Below are positions 20,573-29,980 of a DNA stretch of 64,000 nucleotides, piece by piece. The stretch is from Neodiprion pinetum (Eukaryota; Arthropoda; Insecta; Hymenoptera; Diprionidae), in the NCBI RefSeq assembly GCF_021155775.2, contig NC_060234.1:14621871-14685870 (forward strand). Reading direction: 5' to 3'. How positions within the stretch are numbered: position 1 is the first letter of the stretch; the number at the start of each line of letters is the position of its first letter. Under the pieces are notes generated by a model. It had not been told where the DNA came from and did not search any database. It saw only the letters and a list, made by a program, of their open reading frames with translations. Position numbers and translations under genes: made by a program.

Positions 20573-20606
20573 GAGTGACGATCACGATAGGCGCACGCTT
20601 TATATA
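20573..20606 (-). promoter_or_regulatory. TATA box and initiator for family member 1
   Basis: Minus strand TATATAAAG (20606-20598) followed about 30 bases later by TCACTC (20578-20573), 60 bases before ATG 20513. Confidence 0.6.
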
Positions 20607-20847
20607 CCACCCACCCCCTCTACAATTTTTCACTGGACAAGTCTCAACACGCATTTTGTGCGAAGAATTTTTATGGGACCACCCCCATTGCCCCAGATTG
20701 ATTTAAGTGCATCACCACCAGCAAAGTTCATTGTCGACACTATCTCGAAGAGCAATTTTCTGGAATTTTTTCAATAGATCTAGCGGGTTTTTACCCTATC
20801 CGATTTATGTACGGCTTTCCGGCGCCAAACAAGTCTCGACAGGAATT

Positions 20848-20851
<4 letters not shown>

Positions 20852-20880
<29 letters not shown>

Positions 20881-20942
20881 CAAATCCTATGAAAATAGCC
20901 ATTTTGCGGCAAACCGCCAAAATGATCAACGGGGGGGGGGGG
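20852..20942. repeat. (GT)n microsatellite and G12 tract
   Basis: About 14 GT units at 20852-20880, and a run of 12 G at 20931-20942. Between and around them (20614-21026) no gene is seen. Confidence 0.9.
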
Positions 20943-21026
20943 TAACGCCGCGGTTTTAGGGGAGCTGTGGCGGCGGGGCTAGGGGGGAGCTAGGGGGAAG
21001 CGCGCCATTGTGTGGTCCAGAACTCT

Positions 21027-21034
21027 TATATATA
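21027..21034 (+). promoter_or_regulatory. TATA box before a 23-codon frame
   Basis: TATATATA, then TCAACC (21052) or ACAGTT (21062) as possible initiators. An ATG at 21084 opens 23 codons to TAA at 21153-21155, with no recognisable motif. It may be the remnant of another small gene in the island. 21156-21372 shows nothing further. Confidence 0.35.
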
Positions 21035-21372
21035 CACTACTAATGCACACCTCAACCGCGTACAGTTCCAGATCCTTCGAGTAATGAACTCCTGCCAGAT
21101 CACTTCAAAACGATCCTGGCAACAGTGCTGGGTTTTATTTTCTTATTACATCTAACACATTATCATAAAGAATTGTGAGAAAATGTGAACAAAAATTAAG
21201 ACTAAGAAGACTTACCTCGCGATAAACCGGTATGCGAGATTATGTAACACGGGAATAATCGACTTTCAAGTCCCGTGTTCCATCACATGTATAGTATTTT
21301 ATTCCCGATTCAACTCTGGCGACATTATTGGCTTGACAGATTTTCCTTTCATGTGTAAGTGTAATCATCTAA

Positions 21373-22391
21373 GGGGGCGTCCATTAATAACGTGAGGTAG
21401 TTTTGAGAATTTTTTGACCCCCCCTCTCCCCTTGGTGAGATATTGTAAGATTTTTCTCGACCCCCTCCCCCCTGCCCTAATCTCACGTGAGATTTTCCAA
21501 AATTTCTATTTTGGGTATAAAAGCGTTGAATTTATTAAAAAAAAAAAACACAATTTGCTTAATTATTTTTGTTTAAGACTAGTATTGCATGAGAATATTG
21601 CTGTAATCTTAAATCACAGTGATAAAATTAGATAATACAACGAAAATTAATAAAATATTTATTCTAATTCAGTCCATGGAGACTCGTGCACGGTCTCAAG
21701 AGTGACTAATGGAACCAACATATTCAAGTGATTTTCAATGAAATCATCTGCTCCTTCAACTTCGCTCTGATTTAGCCACTCTAAGCCGTTGTCGCTTGCA
21801 CACAGAAGCTCATTTAAATGTATTTACAATTCACATTAAGTTAGTGCACGATTTTTGAAATAACAGAGAATTTTAAAATACTGAACTATTGCAAAACAGA
21901 AATGAAAGAAAGAAAAAAAGGATTCAACCTACCTTATAAAGGAACGCTAAAGTATTTCGAGCCTTTCTCTCCGCCGCTTCTCTCAGAAGCTCGTTGATCT
22001 CATGTTGAACGTGCTGAACCAAATCTTTCTTCGGAAAATTATGTTTTGCTGTGTTCCATAACTTCACCACCTGTTCCTGACAGCGCTTTTTTGTCTTTAA
22101 GACGTGTCTTTAGACGTGAGCATTATAATAATCTTGAAAACTCATTTTAAATTAATAAAAACGTCGGCTGAATTGTGTCAGATTTTGCCATATTTTATTC
22201 AAGACACGTTGTTTACTTTCATCTAGCTTTAGTTTAACTTAATTTTCACGCAGTTGCACACCGTTTTCTGCTAGAAAAAATTTCGTGATATTTGCCAAGA
22301 CCCCCCTTCGCCCCTAAGTGAGATGTAGTAAGATTAGGTTCGATCCCCTCCCCCCGCCCCTGAACACCTCACGTGATTAATGGACGCCCCC
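21373..22391. mobile_element. Harbinger-type short element (about 1.0 kb) with TAA target duplication
   Basis: Ends are inverted: GGGGGCGTCCATTAATAACG on the left and its near-perfect mirror on the right (GGACGCCCCC at 22382-22391). It is flanked by TAA at 21370-21372 and 22392-22394. The subterminal parts are also related (AGATATTGTAAGAT / AGATGTAGTAAGAT between runs of C). A 3-bp TAA duplication and GGG-starting ends fit the PIF/Harbinger superfamily. No transposase is present; instead it holds a spliced small gene on the minus strand (21659-22145). Confidence 0.7.
21659..22145 (-). CDS. spliced small gene inside the Harbinger-type element
   Basis: ATG 22145 on the minus strand (MSFQDYYNAHV), an in-frame TAA about 11 codons later, then a long helical stretch (KRCQEQVVKLWNTAKH, LVQHVQHEINELLREAAERK, ARNTLAFLYK). 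A consensus donor AAG/GTAGGT ends it at 21932. A 124-base intron runs to an AG at 21809-21810, and the second exon (LLCASDNGLEWLNQSEVEG...VHESPWTELE) stays in frame (phase 0) to TAA at 21659-21661, overlapped by AATAAA. Frame continuity across the intron and the stop-linked poly(A) signal argue for a real gene. Either the early stop is a lesion or the first codons belong to another exon. No family recognised; possibly an accessory protein of the element or a captured host gene. Confidence 0.5.
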
Positions 22392-22400
22392 TAAGCGTCC

Positions 22401-22409
22401 TTTTTATAG
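22401..22409 (+). promoter_or_regulatory. possible TATA box beside the Harbinger-type element
   Basis: TTTTTATAG begins 10 bases beyond the right end of the element and 170 bases before the ATG at 22579. No clear initiator. Confidence 0.3.
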
Positions 22410-22578
22410 GGCAGCCGTACGTATGTTAATGTGCGCGAACGAGGCCGTCCGTGTGTGTGGAGCAGTACGCACTAGAACAATTACATAATATAAAATAAAT
22501 AAATACTCGTGCAAAGAAACCTCAACTGCGTCTCAACCTTGCATCTCATCCTTGACTAATCTGTACACCAACGCAATC

Positions 22579-22791
22579 ATGTTTAGCATTCTAAGAGCGA
22601 TAGTAACCCAACTCGGAAGAACCTGCGGCTTTAAACGTACGCCAACTCAGATGTTGGAGGACCTTGCACTCTATCCTTCACTAAATCCGCTGAAACCTCA
22701 TCGTAGAGTTCACGTTACAATTACGAGGTTCAAACGCAGCTTAAAAACCTCCGTCTTTGCTTATTGGTGTTCAAGAGTAGCACTTTCTTAG
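22579..22791 (+). CDS. hypothetical basic small protein
   Basis: ATG 22579, 70 residues, ending TAG near 22789. Basic and hydrophobic (FSILRAIVTQLGRTCGFKR, HRRVHVTITRFKRSL) with no recognised domain. A TATA-like sequence lies 170 bases upstream and Gypsy-2 starts 85 bases downstream. It may be one of the small genes of the virus-like island or a chance frame. Confidence 0.25.
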   Translation: MFSILRAIVTQLGRTCGFKRTPTQMLEDLALYPSLNPLKPHRRVHVTITRFKRSLKTSVFAYWCSRVALS

Positions 22792-22875
22792 AGAGTCAAA
22801 CTCGATTCGGATTGCTATTACAAAAATTTGTTGGGTTAGAGGTGGACAGGATGGCTCAGCGCTGAGTAACAAATA

Positions 22876-23465
22876 TGTCACGAGCGCCGCATATTTACAC
22901 TGGATATCATCATAACCATGTCAATAATTATTAATATCGCTTTAGAGACAAGAAAGCAAAGCTTTAAATTCATTAGTAATCCTTATAAAATATTCATTTA
23001 CAAAACAGTTCGTGGAACAACCAAAGCGCAACGGCGTAGTTGACGGTCAGCAACGTCGGCGTGTTCGCGCCCGCCAGAAACCGGGTGTAATCAACACCGG
23101 GATGAGGCGAGCGCGAGATCACGCGCTTCGAGGATAACCGTCGCGAGGCGAGCCTTTGTTCCAAAATTGCAAACTCAGCAAAAACCTCGCTCGCTGCCCG
23201 ACGCTCCAAGGGGTGTCGGACGAGCGAGCGAAGTCAGTCCCGTTAGAGACAGGATTGAACCAACGTCAACGGAAACAGGCTCCTTCCATTTGGCTTTCCA
23301 TCATAAACATTCTGGTACAATAATATTGAAATCCTCCAATCCATTTCACAAGGATCGTCCTGTAGAGGACGATCACCTCCCGACCCACGAAAAAAAATTA
23401 GAATCAACCTCTACGGTTACCTAGAGGGTTAAGTCTTCGCGTGCGAGACCGCTCCGCACGTGACA
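22876..23465 (+). repeat. Gypsy-2 5' LTR (internally deleted)
   Basis: Aligns with 33166-34077 except that the segment matching about 33582-33903 is missing. By eye roughly 30-40 small differences separate the aligned parts, which implies an old insertion. Confidence 0.9.
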
Positions 23466-23474
23466 GAAAAGAAC

Positions 23475-23492
23475 TGGTGTCAGAGTTGGGAT
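23475..23492 (+). promoter_or_regulatory. Gypsy-2 primer-binding site, tRNA-Leu-like
   Basis: TGGTGTCAGAGTTGGGAT, 9 bases after the LTR. It resembles the Gypsy-1 site with two differences in the middle. Confidence 0.6.
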
Positions 23493-23660
23493 ACCGAGGT
23501 GATTTTTCCTTGCGAATTGGAATCGAGGATTTCATTTTTGGAATTTGAATCATATAATTTTTCTGAATTTTTCTCATTGCGCCAAACGAGGGAGTCGAAC
23601 TATACGTGAAAGAACCACTTATCATTTTCGATCTCCCTTCCCTGCCCCGGACTCGTCAAA

Positions 23661-24743
23661 ATGCCTCATCACGCTCCGGCCAGAGAGGCCGCCGATATGA
23701 CGGCCGAACTGGTCGCCAGTCTTACCACCATGGTGGAAAACTTAGCCATCCAAAACAATTTCGCGAACATTCCCGAATTTGACGGAAAAAATATGTCGTT
23801 GAGGGATTTTTTGCAAGACATCCAAAACGCGTCCACGTTCGTGCCGGCCGCGGCAGAAGCGCAGCACCTCGGCGCAGTAATATCGCGATTACGCTGCGAC
23901 GCGTGAAACTGCATCTACCACAAGAAAGTCTAGACCATGGCCGGGCTGGTGAAACTGCTGAAGAATCGACTCGCCCGCGGAAAGACCTACGACTACTACA
24001 CGGAGGCACTATCGACGATCCGGATGAAACGCGATCAATCCGTCGGCCAATTCTACGACAAAGTACGAATTTTGCTAAGCGGGGGGAGAAGCGCGTTCAA
24101 ATCATATTTTGGCGTCGATCCGCCAGAGTTGAAGCGGGACCCGCTATATCACATCGCGTTAGGTTCATTCATAGACGGGTTGCCTACCCATATCGGAACC
24201 GCGGTAGATTTGCGCGAGCTGGAAACACTCGAAGCAGCCTTTACAATCGCTGAAAAACTCGCGCTTCGAGATAGCCGACGGAAAGCAAATGACTAGAGTC
24301 AGGACGAATCGGCGCGTGTTCTTTACGCTCGCTATGACTCTCAAACTCCGTCGCCGACGGCTTGGGAAAATAGACAGTCATCTATTTATGAAAGCCAGTC
24401 ACCACAACCGGCTCCCGGAATTTTGAAACCCGCGCAAACGTCTAATAACCGCGAAGGTGTCGCGGAAATGTCATATTCTCGTCCGTCGACAGCTTGCGGA
24501 CATAAATATTGCTGTAAAGAAAACAGGGGTTGCCCGTGCTGCCCGTTAGAGCGTCGGTCATCTCCGGGGCGTTCCCAGCAAAGGGAGCCTTCGAACTGCC
24601 CTGGGGCTCGCCGGGCAAATTCCCCTGCGGGCCCGACTGGAGCAAGCGAGTCAAGTCGACCCCGAGAACACCAACAGTCAGTGAGGTTTCTGGAGAACGA
24701 TGCCTCGTCTTCTAGACCCCCACCGACGAGGAGAGCCCAGTAG
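23661..24743 (+). pseudogene. gag: Gypsy-2 Gag (broken)
   Basis: ATG 23661. The first part (MPHHAPAREAADMTAELVAS, then FDGKNMSLRDFLQDIQNA) leads into the capsid-like domain MAGLVKLLKNR, TIRMKRDQSVGQFYDKVRILL and GSFIDGLPTHIGTAV (23937-24200), typical of arthropod Ty3/Gypsy Gag. In-frame stops at about 23905 and 23931 separate the two halves, and another stop lies at 24294-24296. The C-terminal tail (24423-24743) is Pro/Ser/Arg-rich with clustered cysteines (CGHKYCCKENRGCPCC). The tail has no standard CX2CX4HX4C knuckle. The same stops occur in copy 2. Confidence 0.8.
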
Positions 24744-26906
24744 TCGAACTGACTGCCCCCGAACTTCGTAACAAGAAGGAAAAATTCTTTCTTGACACGG
24801 GTTCCTCAGCTAGCTTAATCAAACTACGTGCCCTCAATCAAGACTTAATTGTAAATACTGACGCTAAAATATGGGTAACAGGCTAAGAGGAATCGGATAT
24901 TCCGACACTCGGCTCAGTTGTCCTTCATATTTCCGAAAAACTGGTTAAATTTCATGTGTTACGAAACCTGCCACTGAAAAGCGACGCGTTAATCGGTAAA
25001 CCGTATTTTTTCGCGGAGAAAGCCGAAATTTCGTTTTATCACAACACCTTAGTCACCTCAAGTGATCCTATCCGACCCAAGCCTTTCGTAGGCTTACCTC
25101 CTTCCGACACGGAACGAACAAGGCGCGTGTTAGCAGCAAAAATCACCTCGGATAAACAAAGTTATAAATTGCGCGCGCTTAAGAGTGAACAAATTAGCAT
25201 CCCTTTGAAGAACGCAAATTAACGAAGGGATACTTACCGCAAGTCGAGACTTAACCGGGTGTGTTTATCGGAGAGAGTATCGTTGCTCCTGCGGGAGGAT
25301 CGTGCTACGTCTTAGCAATAAACACGCTATTCGACGACATCGAACTAGAAATCGAGCCTCAGGAACTCGAAGACTTCGAGCATTATCGAGAGGACTGTTA
25401 TTGGAGCGGTGAAAACTCCGACGGTAGCGGCGTAGAGAGTACTAAGCCGACGGATCGGGTAGAAGCCATAATTAAATCATTGCGATTAGAGAGGCTCAAC
25501 GAGGTAGAGCGCGACATGTTATAAATCTCATCGAGGAATACCCTCACATGTATAAGCTACCAGGCGATAGATTGCGATACACGGATCAAGTTCACCATCG
25601 AATCCCGACGGTGGACGAGCTCCCAGTAAACGCGAAACAATACAGATTCCCTGTGGTGTATTGGTTGGAACTGGAACGGCAAGTTAAGAAAAAGCTGAGG
25701 GAGGGAATAATCGTTCATTTACGCTCCCCGTATAACTCGACGGTCTGGATAGTTCCTAAAAAAACCCGATTCTCAAGGGAATCTGCGGATGCGCATGGTC
25801 ATCGATTTCCGTGAATTGAACGAGAAGACGATTTCCGACGCGTACCCCCTCCCGAACATGATAGAAATACTCGAGCATCTGGAAAAAGCTACGTACTTTT
25901 CGACATTCGATTTAGCGAGCGGTTTCCAGTAGATCCCGATGGATCGGAGCGACGGTCCAAAGACAGCGTTTTCGACGATAAACGGGCATTACGAGTACGC
26001 TCGCATGCCTGAAGGTCTCAGGAACGCGCCCGCGACCTTTCAACGCCTGATGGATCGGGTGCTGATCGGGTTGCAGGGGACAAAGCTGTTCGTATATCTC
26101 GACGATATTCTTGTGTTTGCGGAAACTCTCGAGGAACATAAGATTGAAATCCGTCGTCTCATGCAACGTCTCGAGGATGCTAACCTCGTCCTCGAACCGG
26201 TCAAGCGTGAGTGCTTGCGTAGCGAAGTCGCGTATCTCGGGCATATCGTTAGCCGCGATGGGTTGCGAATGGACCCGAAGAAACTAGAGGCAGTGCGTAA
26301 ATTTCCGCGCCCAAGAACGCAGAAAAACGTGCGCCAATTTCTGGGACTTGCCGGTTATTACCGTCGATTTATTCCGGATTGAACTGCTAGATCGAAGCCC
26401 TTGTCAGACTTGCTCAAAAAGGGAAAACCATTCGTATGGGAGCGGGAGCGGAAAAACAGCTTTCGCAAGCTTCGCAAAGCATTGTGTCAAGAACCGATTT
26501 CACAGTATCCCGATTTGTCCAAACAGTTCATCTTGACGACCGATGCCTCGGAATTTGCACTCGGAGCAGTGTTATCACAAATTCACGATGGCCATGATCT
26601 ACCAGTCGCTTATCATTCTAGAATTTTCTCTTATGCTGGACAGAATTACGGAACTACGGAACAAGAATGTCTGGCTATAATCGATTCAATAGAACACTTC
26701 TCCACATATCTGTATGGAAGGAAATTTATGCTCGTAAGCGATCACGAGCCTCTCAAATGGTTGCGTTCTACGCTCGATCCAGGCAAGAGGCTCAGTCGAT
26801 GAAAAATTAGATTGTGTAAATAAGATTATGAATTCCAACATAAGCCAGGGCGCGAAAATGTAAATGCCGATGCACTCTCCCGTAATCCCGTAATCCCGTA
26901 AACCCG
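24744..26906 (+). pseudogene. pol: Gypsy-2 protease, reverse transcriptase and RNase H (broken)
   Basis: Protease motif FFLDTGSSASLIK near 24790-24825. About 300 residues of spacer follow, with frame breaks near 25220 and 25525. RT motifs: SPYNSTVWIVPKK (25720-25760), a frameshift near 25765, then VIDFRELNEKT (near 25800), FSTFDLASGFQ (25895-25930, followed by TAG), MPEGLRNAPATFQRL (26005-26050), VYLDDILVF with the catalytic Asp pair (26090-26118) and YLGHIVSRDGLRMDP (26230-26275). RNase H has TTDASEFALGAVLSQIHDG (26535-26590) and ends NVNADALSR. Further stops near 26381 and 26800. A repeated TAATCCCG unit at 26882-26900 shifts the frame into the linker. All breaks are shared with copy 2. Confidence 0.88.
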
Positions 26907-28330
26907 ATGATAATCTCGTCTTCAAAAGATTCGGACGTAGAGCCGAACGTCACTCAGGAAGCTCAAGTTTCGCCTTTATCTTCAAAACCTTTCGGTACTC
27001 GTAAAGGCCCGACGTCTAGCACAGAAGTGTCGACATCTGGGACATCAGCTGGCCCGTCCAAGGCCGATGCATTAATCGTAGCAGCGCGCACACGATCGCG
27101 TCTACGCAGCGTGCCTACAGTGCCAACGGTACCTGAAAGGGGAGAGGGGAGCTCGGAGAGCTCCGGCCCGGTGACGAGACGCACACGCGGCAATGTCGTT
27201 ACAAGACCCGCGAGGCGCCCACCTCCCACCGTCGCGAAACCCTCCGGATCCGAATCGGAGAGCTCAGGGCCACCCATACTGCGCTTGCATCGCAGTATGT
27301 TGCCCTCACCGTTACTTCCTCCGAAAAGGCCGAAGCCTCCGCCCCCGTAGAGGTCAAGCCCCTCGGAGGTCCCCAAGAACCAGCGTCTTCATCGGAGTCC
27401 GCAAGCGCGACGTCTGGCCAGAGGTCTGCTGCAATCACGGTCACGCTCACCACCCCTAGCAACGATTCTGATGAAAGCACGGAGGAATCGGAAGCAGATA
27501 GCACGAAGACGGTAACGGCAACCCTAGAAGACTCAATTAACAAATTTAACGAATCATTAAGGCGTTTGGAAGAGCGACATCACACCAAATCTTCCCGCGA
27601 CCCCAAAAAAGGGCCTGATAAAACAGATTTTGACTGGCCTGATCATCTGTCGGAGGGGGATGAGGTAGAAGAGGAGGCTCGGAAGATGCTTCAAGAACAA
27701 GACCCTTTCGATGACATCGCCGGAGATGCCGAGCTTGCCAGCCGCTTAGAAGCGTTAGAAAATAGGTTCAAGTCATTATCGGACAAGGAATTAGTACGGC
27801 GGCTGAGTGCGGGAGAGAAGACATCATCACACACAGTAGAAGAAGGAACGGAGGCGGACGACAAGAGCGATGAGCCACCAGCTGATAGAGAGAGTATGCC
27901 GCGAGTGAGTGCGAGATAGAGGCCCAAGACAAGCATGGCCGCGGGACTCGAGCGCAAACCCGACACCTCACAGCCCGCTCGGACCTCTCTACTGCCCGCT
28001 CCCCGCCACACGGTGAGATGGTAATTGCCCAGCAACGATGTGGCCCCGGCTGCAAGATCTACACCGTACCGACCACGTGCGTTACCACGTGCTTCACTTC
28101 CCGATAATTCTAGCGGGAATAAACGCAAACTCATAACCTTTTCCGATGATCCCATCATAATAGGATCAAAGGACACGACTTCGTCCTCGATCACGTCGTC
28201 TTCACTGGACTCTTCCAGTGAAGAGAAACCTGAGCGGGAAAAATCTGTAGGAAAAACAAGTACGATAATAGGCTCGCGAGAATGCCTAACGTATAAACCG
28301 GATAACCTAGTCCATTTTATCTCTGCGGAT
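26907..28330 (+). pseudogene. pol: Gypsy-2 low-complexity linker between RNase H and integrase
   Basis: About 1.4 kb lies between the end of RNase H and the integrase zinc-finger region, far longer than the usual tether. The frames here are Ser/Pro/Glu-rich and disordered-looking (SSGPVTRRTRGNVV, PPILRLHRSML, SDPIIIGSKDTTSSSITSS). One segment (27566-27919) is charged and coiled-coil-like (LASRLEALENRFKSLSDKEL). At least two frame changes (near 27350 and 27920) occur. It could be a hinge of the Pol polyprotein, a captured host segment or a separately expressed product. No known domain. Confidence 0.55.
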
Positions 28331-29740
28331 GGAGAACTATCAACCTCAATAGAAAAACTACTCGCTGTTCTAGGAAGGGTAGATGGACAAACAATTAAAG
28401 ACCGGAAACTAAAAATTGGACAAATAGCGGTGACTCCATGTGGGTCCAATAAAATTTATAGTACTGTTATTAAAAAGCGGTTCTACGACGAAACGAACAC
28501 CGAGCACATATTCAAGGGACTCGAGAATCTTAAATTCGCCCTTCAACGAGTGGCCGTGAAGTCGGTTCGTATTTCACGTTCGGGAGATTATACGGACGAA
28601 TTACCGCACACGAAGTTCCTCGACCGGTTGAACTGGTTACTCGGTAAGTCTAACATAGTCACCACAATATCCTATGGTACAATTCGACGGCCACCGGACG
28701 AACAACACCTGCAAATAATTGAAAAATTTCACGCGAGTCTTGTCGGAGGCCATCGAGGGGTAACCAAGACCTATCGCAAAATCCGAGAACGTTTTTTTTG
28801 GCCCTCGCTGAGAAACGCGGTGCGAAATTACATCCGTCGCGGTCGTTGCAAAGGCTGTCAGAAACGTAAATTGGTTCGAGCAAAGACGCGCGAGCCGATG
28901 CTCATTACTGATACGCCGGCTGACGCCTTTGATAAGGTATCGCTTGATACGGTGGGTCCGTTGCCTACAACACCACATGGCAATAAACACATACTAACCA
29001 TGCAAGACCACCTATCGAAGTATTGTTCAACAGAACCGATAACCGATTTAAAAGCGACTACGATCGCCGAAGCTATGGCGAGGCGATTAATTGCGCAATT
29101 TGGTGATCCCCGTGCGATCCTTACTGATCGCGGAGCAGCCTTCACCGGAAATCTATTACGCGAAATATCTAAAATCTTTCATATGAAACAAGTAACGACT
29201 TTCGGCTATCGACCACAGACGAACGGAGCGCTCGAACGAAGTCACATACTGTTAGCGGAATACATAAAACAGTATGCAGATACGTACAATGATTGGGATC
29301 GCTTGTTGCCTTACGCGGGATTATCATACAACACTAGCGTGCACGAGGCGACAAATTTCACCCCTTACGAAATCGTGTACGGGAGGCTGCCTCGGCTCCC
29401 GAGTCAGTTCCCCGTGGACGATAAACTATCAACGTATAATTCGTATATTATCGAGTTAATAAAACGTCTTTCCGAGATACGCGAAATGGCCGGTGAAAAT
29501 CAGAATCGCGCGAAAGAAACAACCAAAAAATATTATGACAAGAAAATCCGTCCTTTCCCAGGTAAACTGAGCGACCTTGCCTATGTCCTTAAGGAACCTC
29601 GTGAGGGTAAGTTCGACTACCAATATCATGGCCCCTATAGAATTGTCCAGGTAACTGACCATAGCAATGTAATACTGGAAGCAGAAAATGGGAAAAGGAT
29701 AAGGAAGCATGTCGACAAGGTAAAACTGGCCGTGGTATAA
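28025..29740 (+). CDS. pol: Gypsy-2 integrase (open frame)
   Basis: 571-codon open frame without its own early ATG, so expected as part of Pol. The first ~100 residues belong to the Ser-rich linker. A connector follows (LVHFISADGELSTSIEKLL). The HHCC zinc domain is HASLVGGHRGVTKTYRKIRE...CKGCQKR (about 28728-28870). The DDE core has Asp in VSLDTVGPLP (about 28945), Asp in ILTDRGAAF (about 29125) and Glu in NGALERSH (about 29235). The C-terminal part contains YYDKKIRPF and a GPY-like HGPYRIVQV (about 29627-29655). All catalytic residues are present and the length suits Ty3/Gypsy. Copy 2 (59115-60830) translates identically. Confidence 0.9.
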   Translation: MPSNDVAPAARSTPYRPRALPRASLPDNSSGNKRKLITFSDDPIIIGSKDTTSSSITSSSLDSSSEEKPEREKSVGKTSTIIGSRECLTYKPDNLVHFISADGELSTSIEKLLAVLGRVDGQTIKDRKLKIGQIAVTPCGSNKIYSTVIKKRFYDETNTEHIFKGLENLKFALQRVAVKSVRISRSGDYTDELPHTKFLDRLNWLLGKSNIVTTISYGTIRRPPDEQHLQIIEKFHASLVGGHRGVTKTYRKIRERFFWPSLRNAVRNYIRRGRCKGCQKRKLVRAKTREPMLITDTPADAFDKVSLDTVGPLPTTPHGNKHILTMQDHLSKYCSTEPITDLKATTIAEAMARRLIAQFGDPRAILTDRGAAFTGNLLREISKIFHMKQVTTFGYRPQTNGALERSHILLAEYIKQYADTYNDWDRLLPYAGLSYNTSVHEATNFTPYEIVYGRLPRLPSQFPVDDKLSTYNSYIIELIKRLSEIREMAGENQNRAKETTKKYYDKKIRPFPGKLSDLAYVLKEPREGKFDYQYHGPYRIVQVTDHSNVILEAENGKRIRKHVDKVKLAVV

Positions 29741-29980
29741 GCCTCTAGCCAGTTTACTGAAATTGTACCATTAAAAAATGCATTGTAATACACAGCTGAG
29801 CTACGCGGCAATTGCAGTGGCGAAAGCAAACATGTGTATGAGAGTGCGCAAGTATGAGTGTGAGAGTATACAAATACAGCGTGTGTTCTGCATGTGTTCG
29901 CAGAAGAGTGCGGGAGTGAGAAAGCGAGACGCATAAACAACCAGTGTAGGAGTGCGAGTCGCCAACCACCTATTCGAACA

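Noticed and set aside
27691..28449. 252-codon minus-strand frame (and its mirror at 60406-61164)
   Set aside because: Antisense to the Gypsy-2 linker, which is Ser/Glu-rich; shadow frame without motifs.
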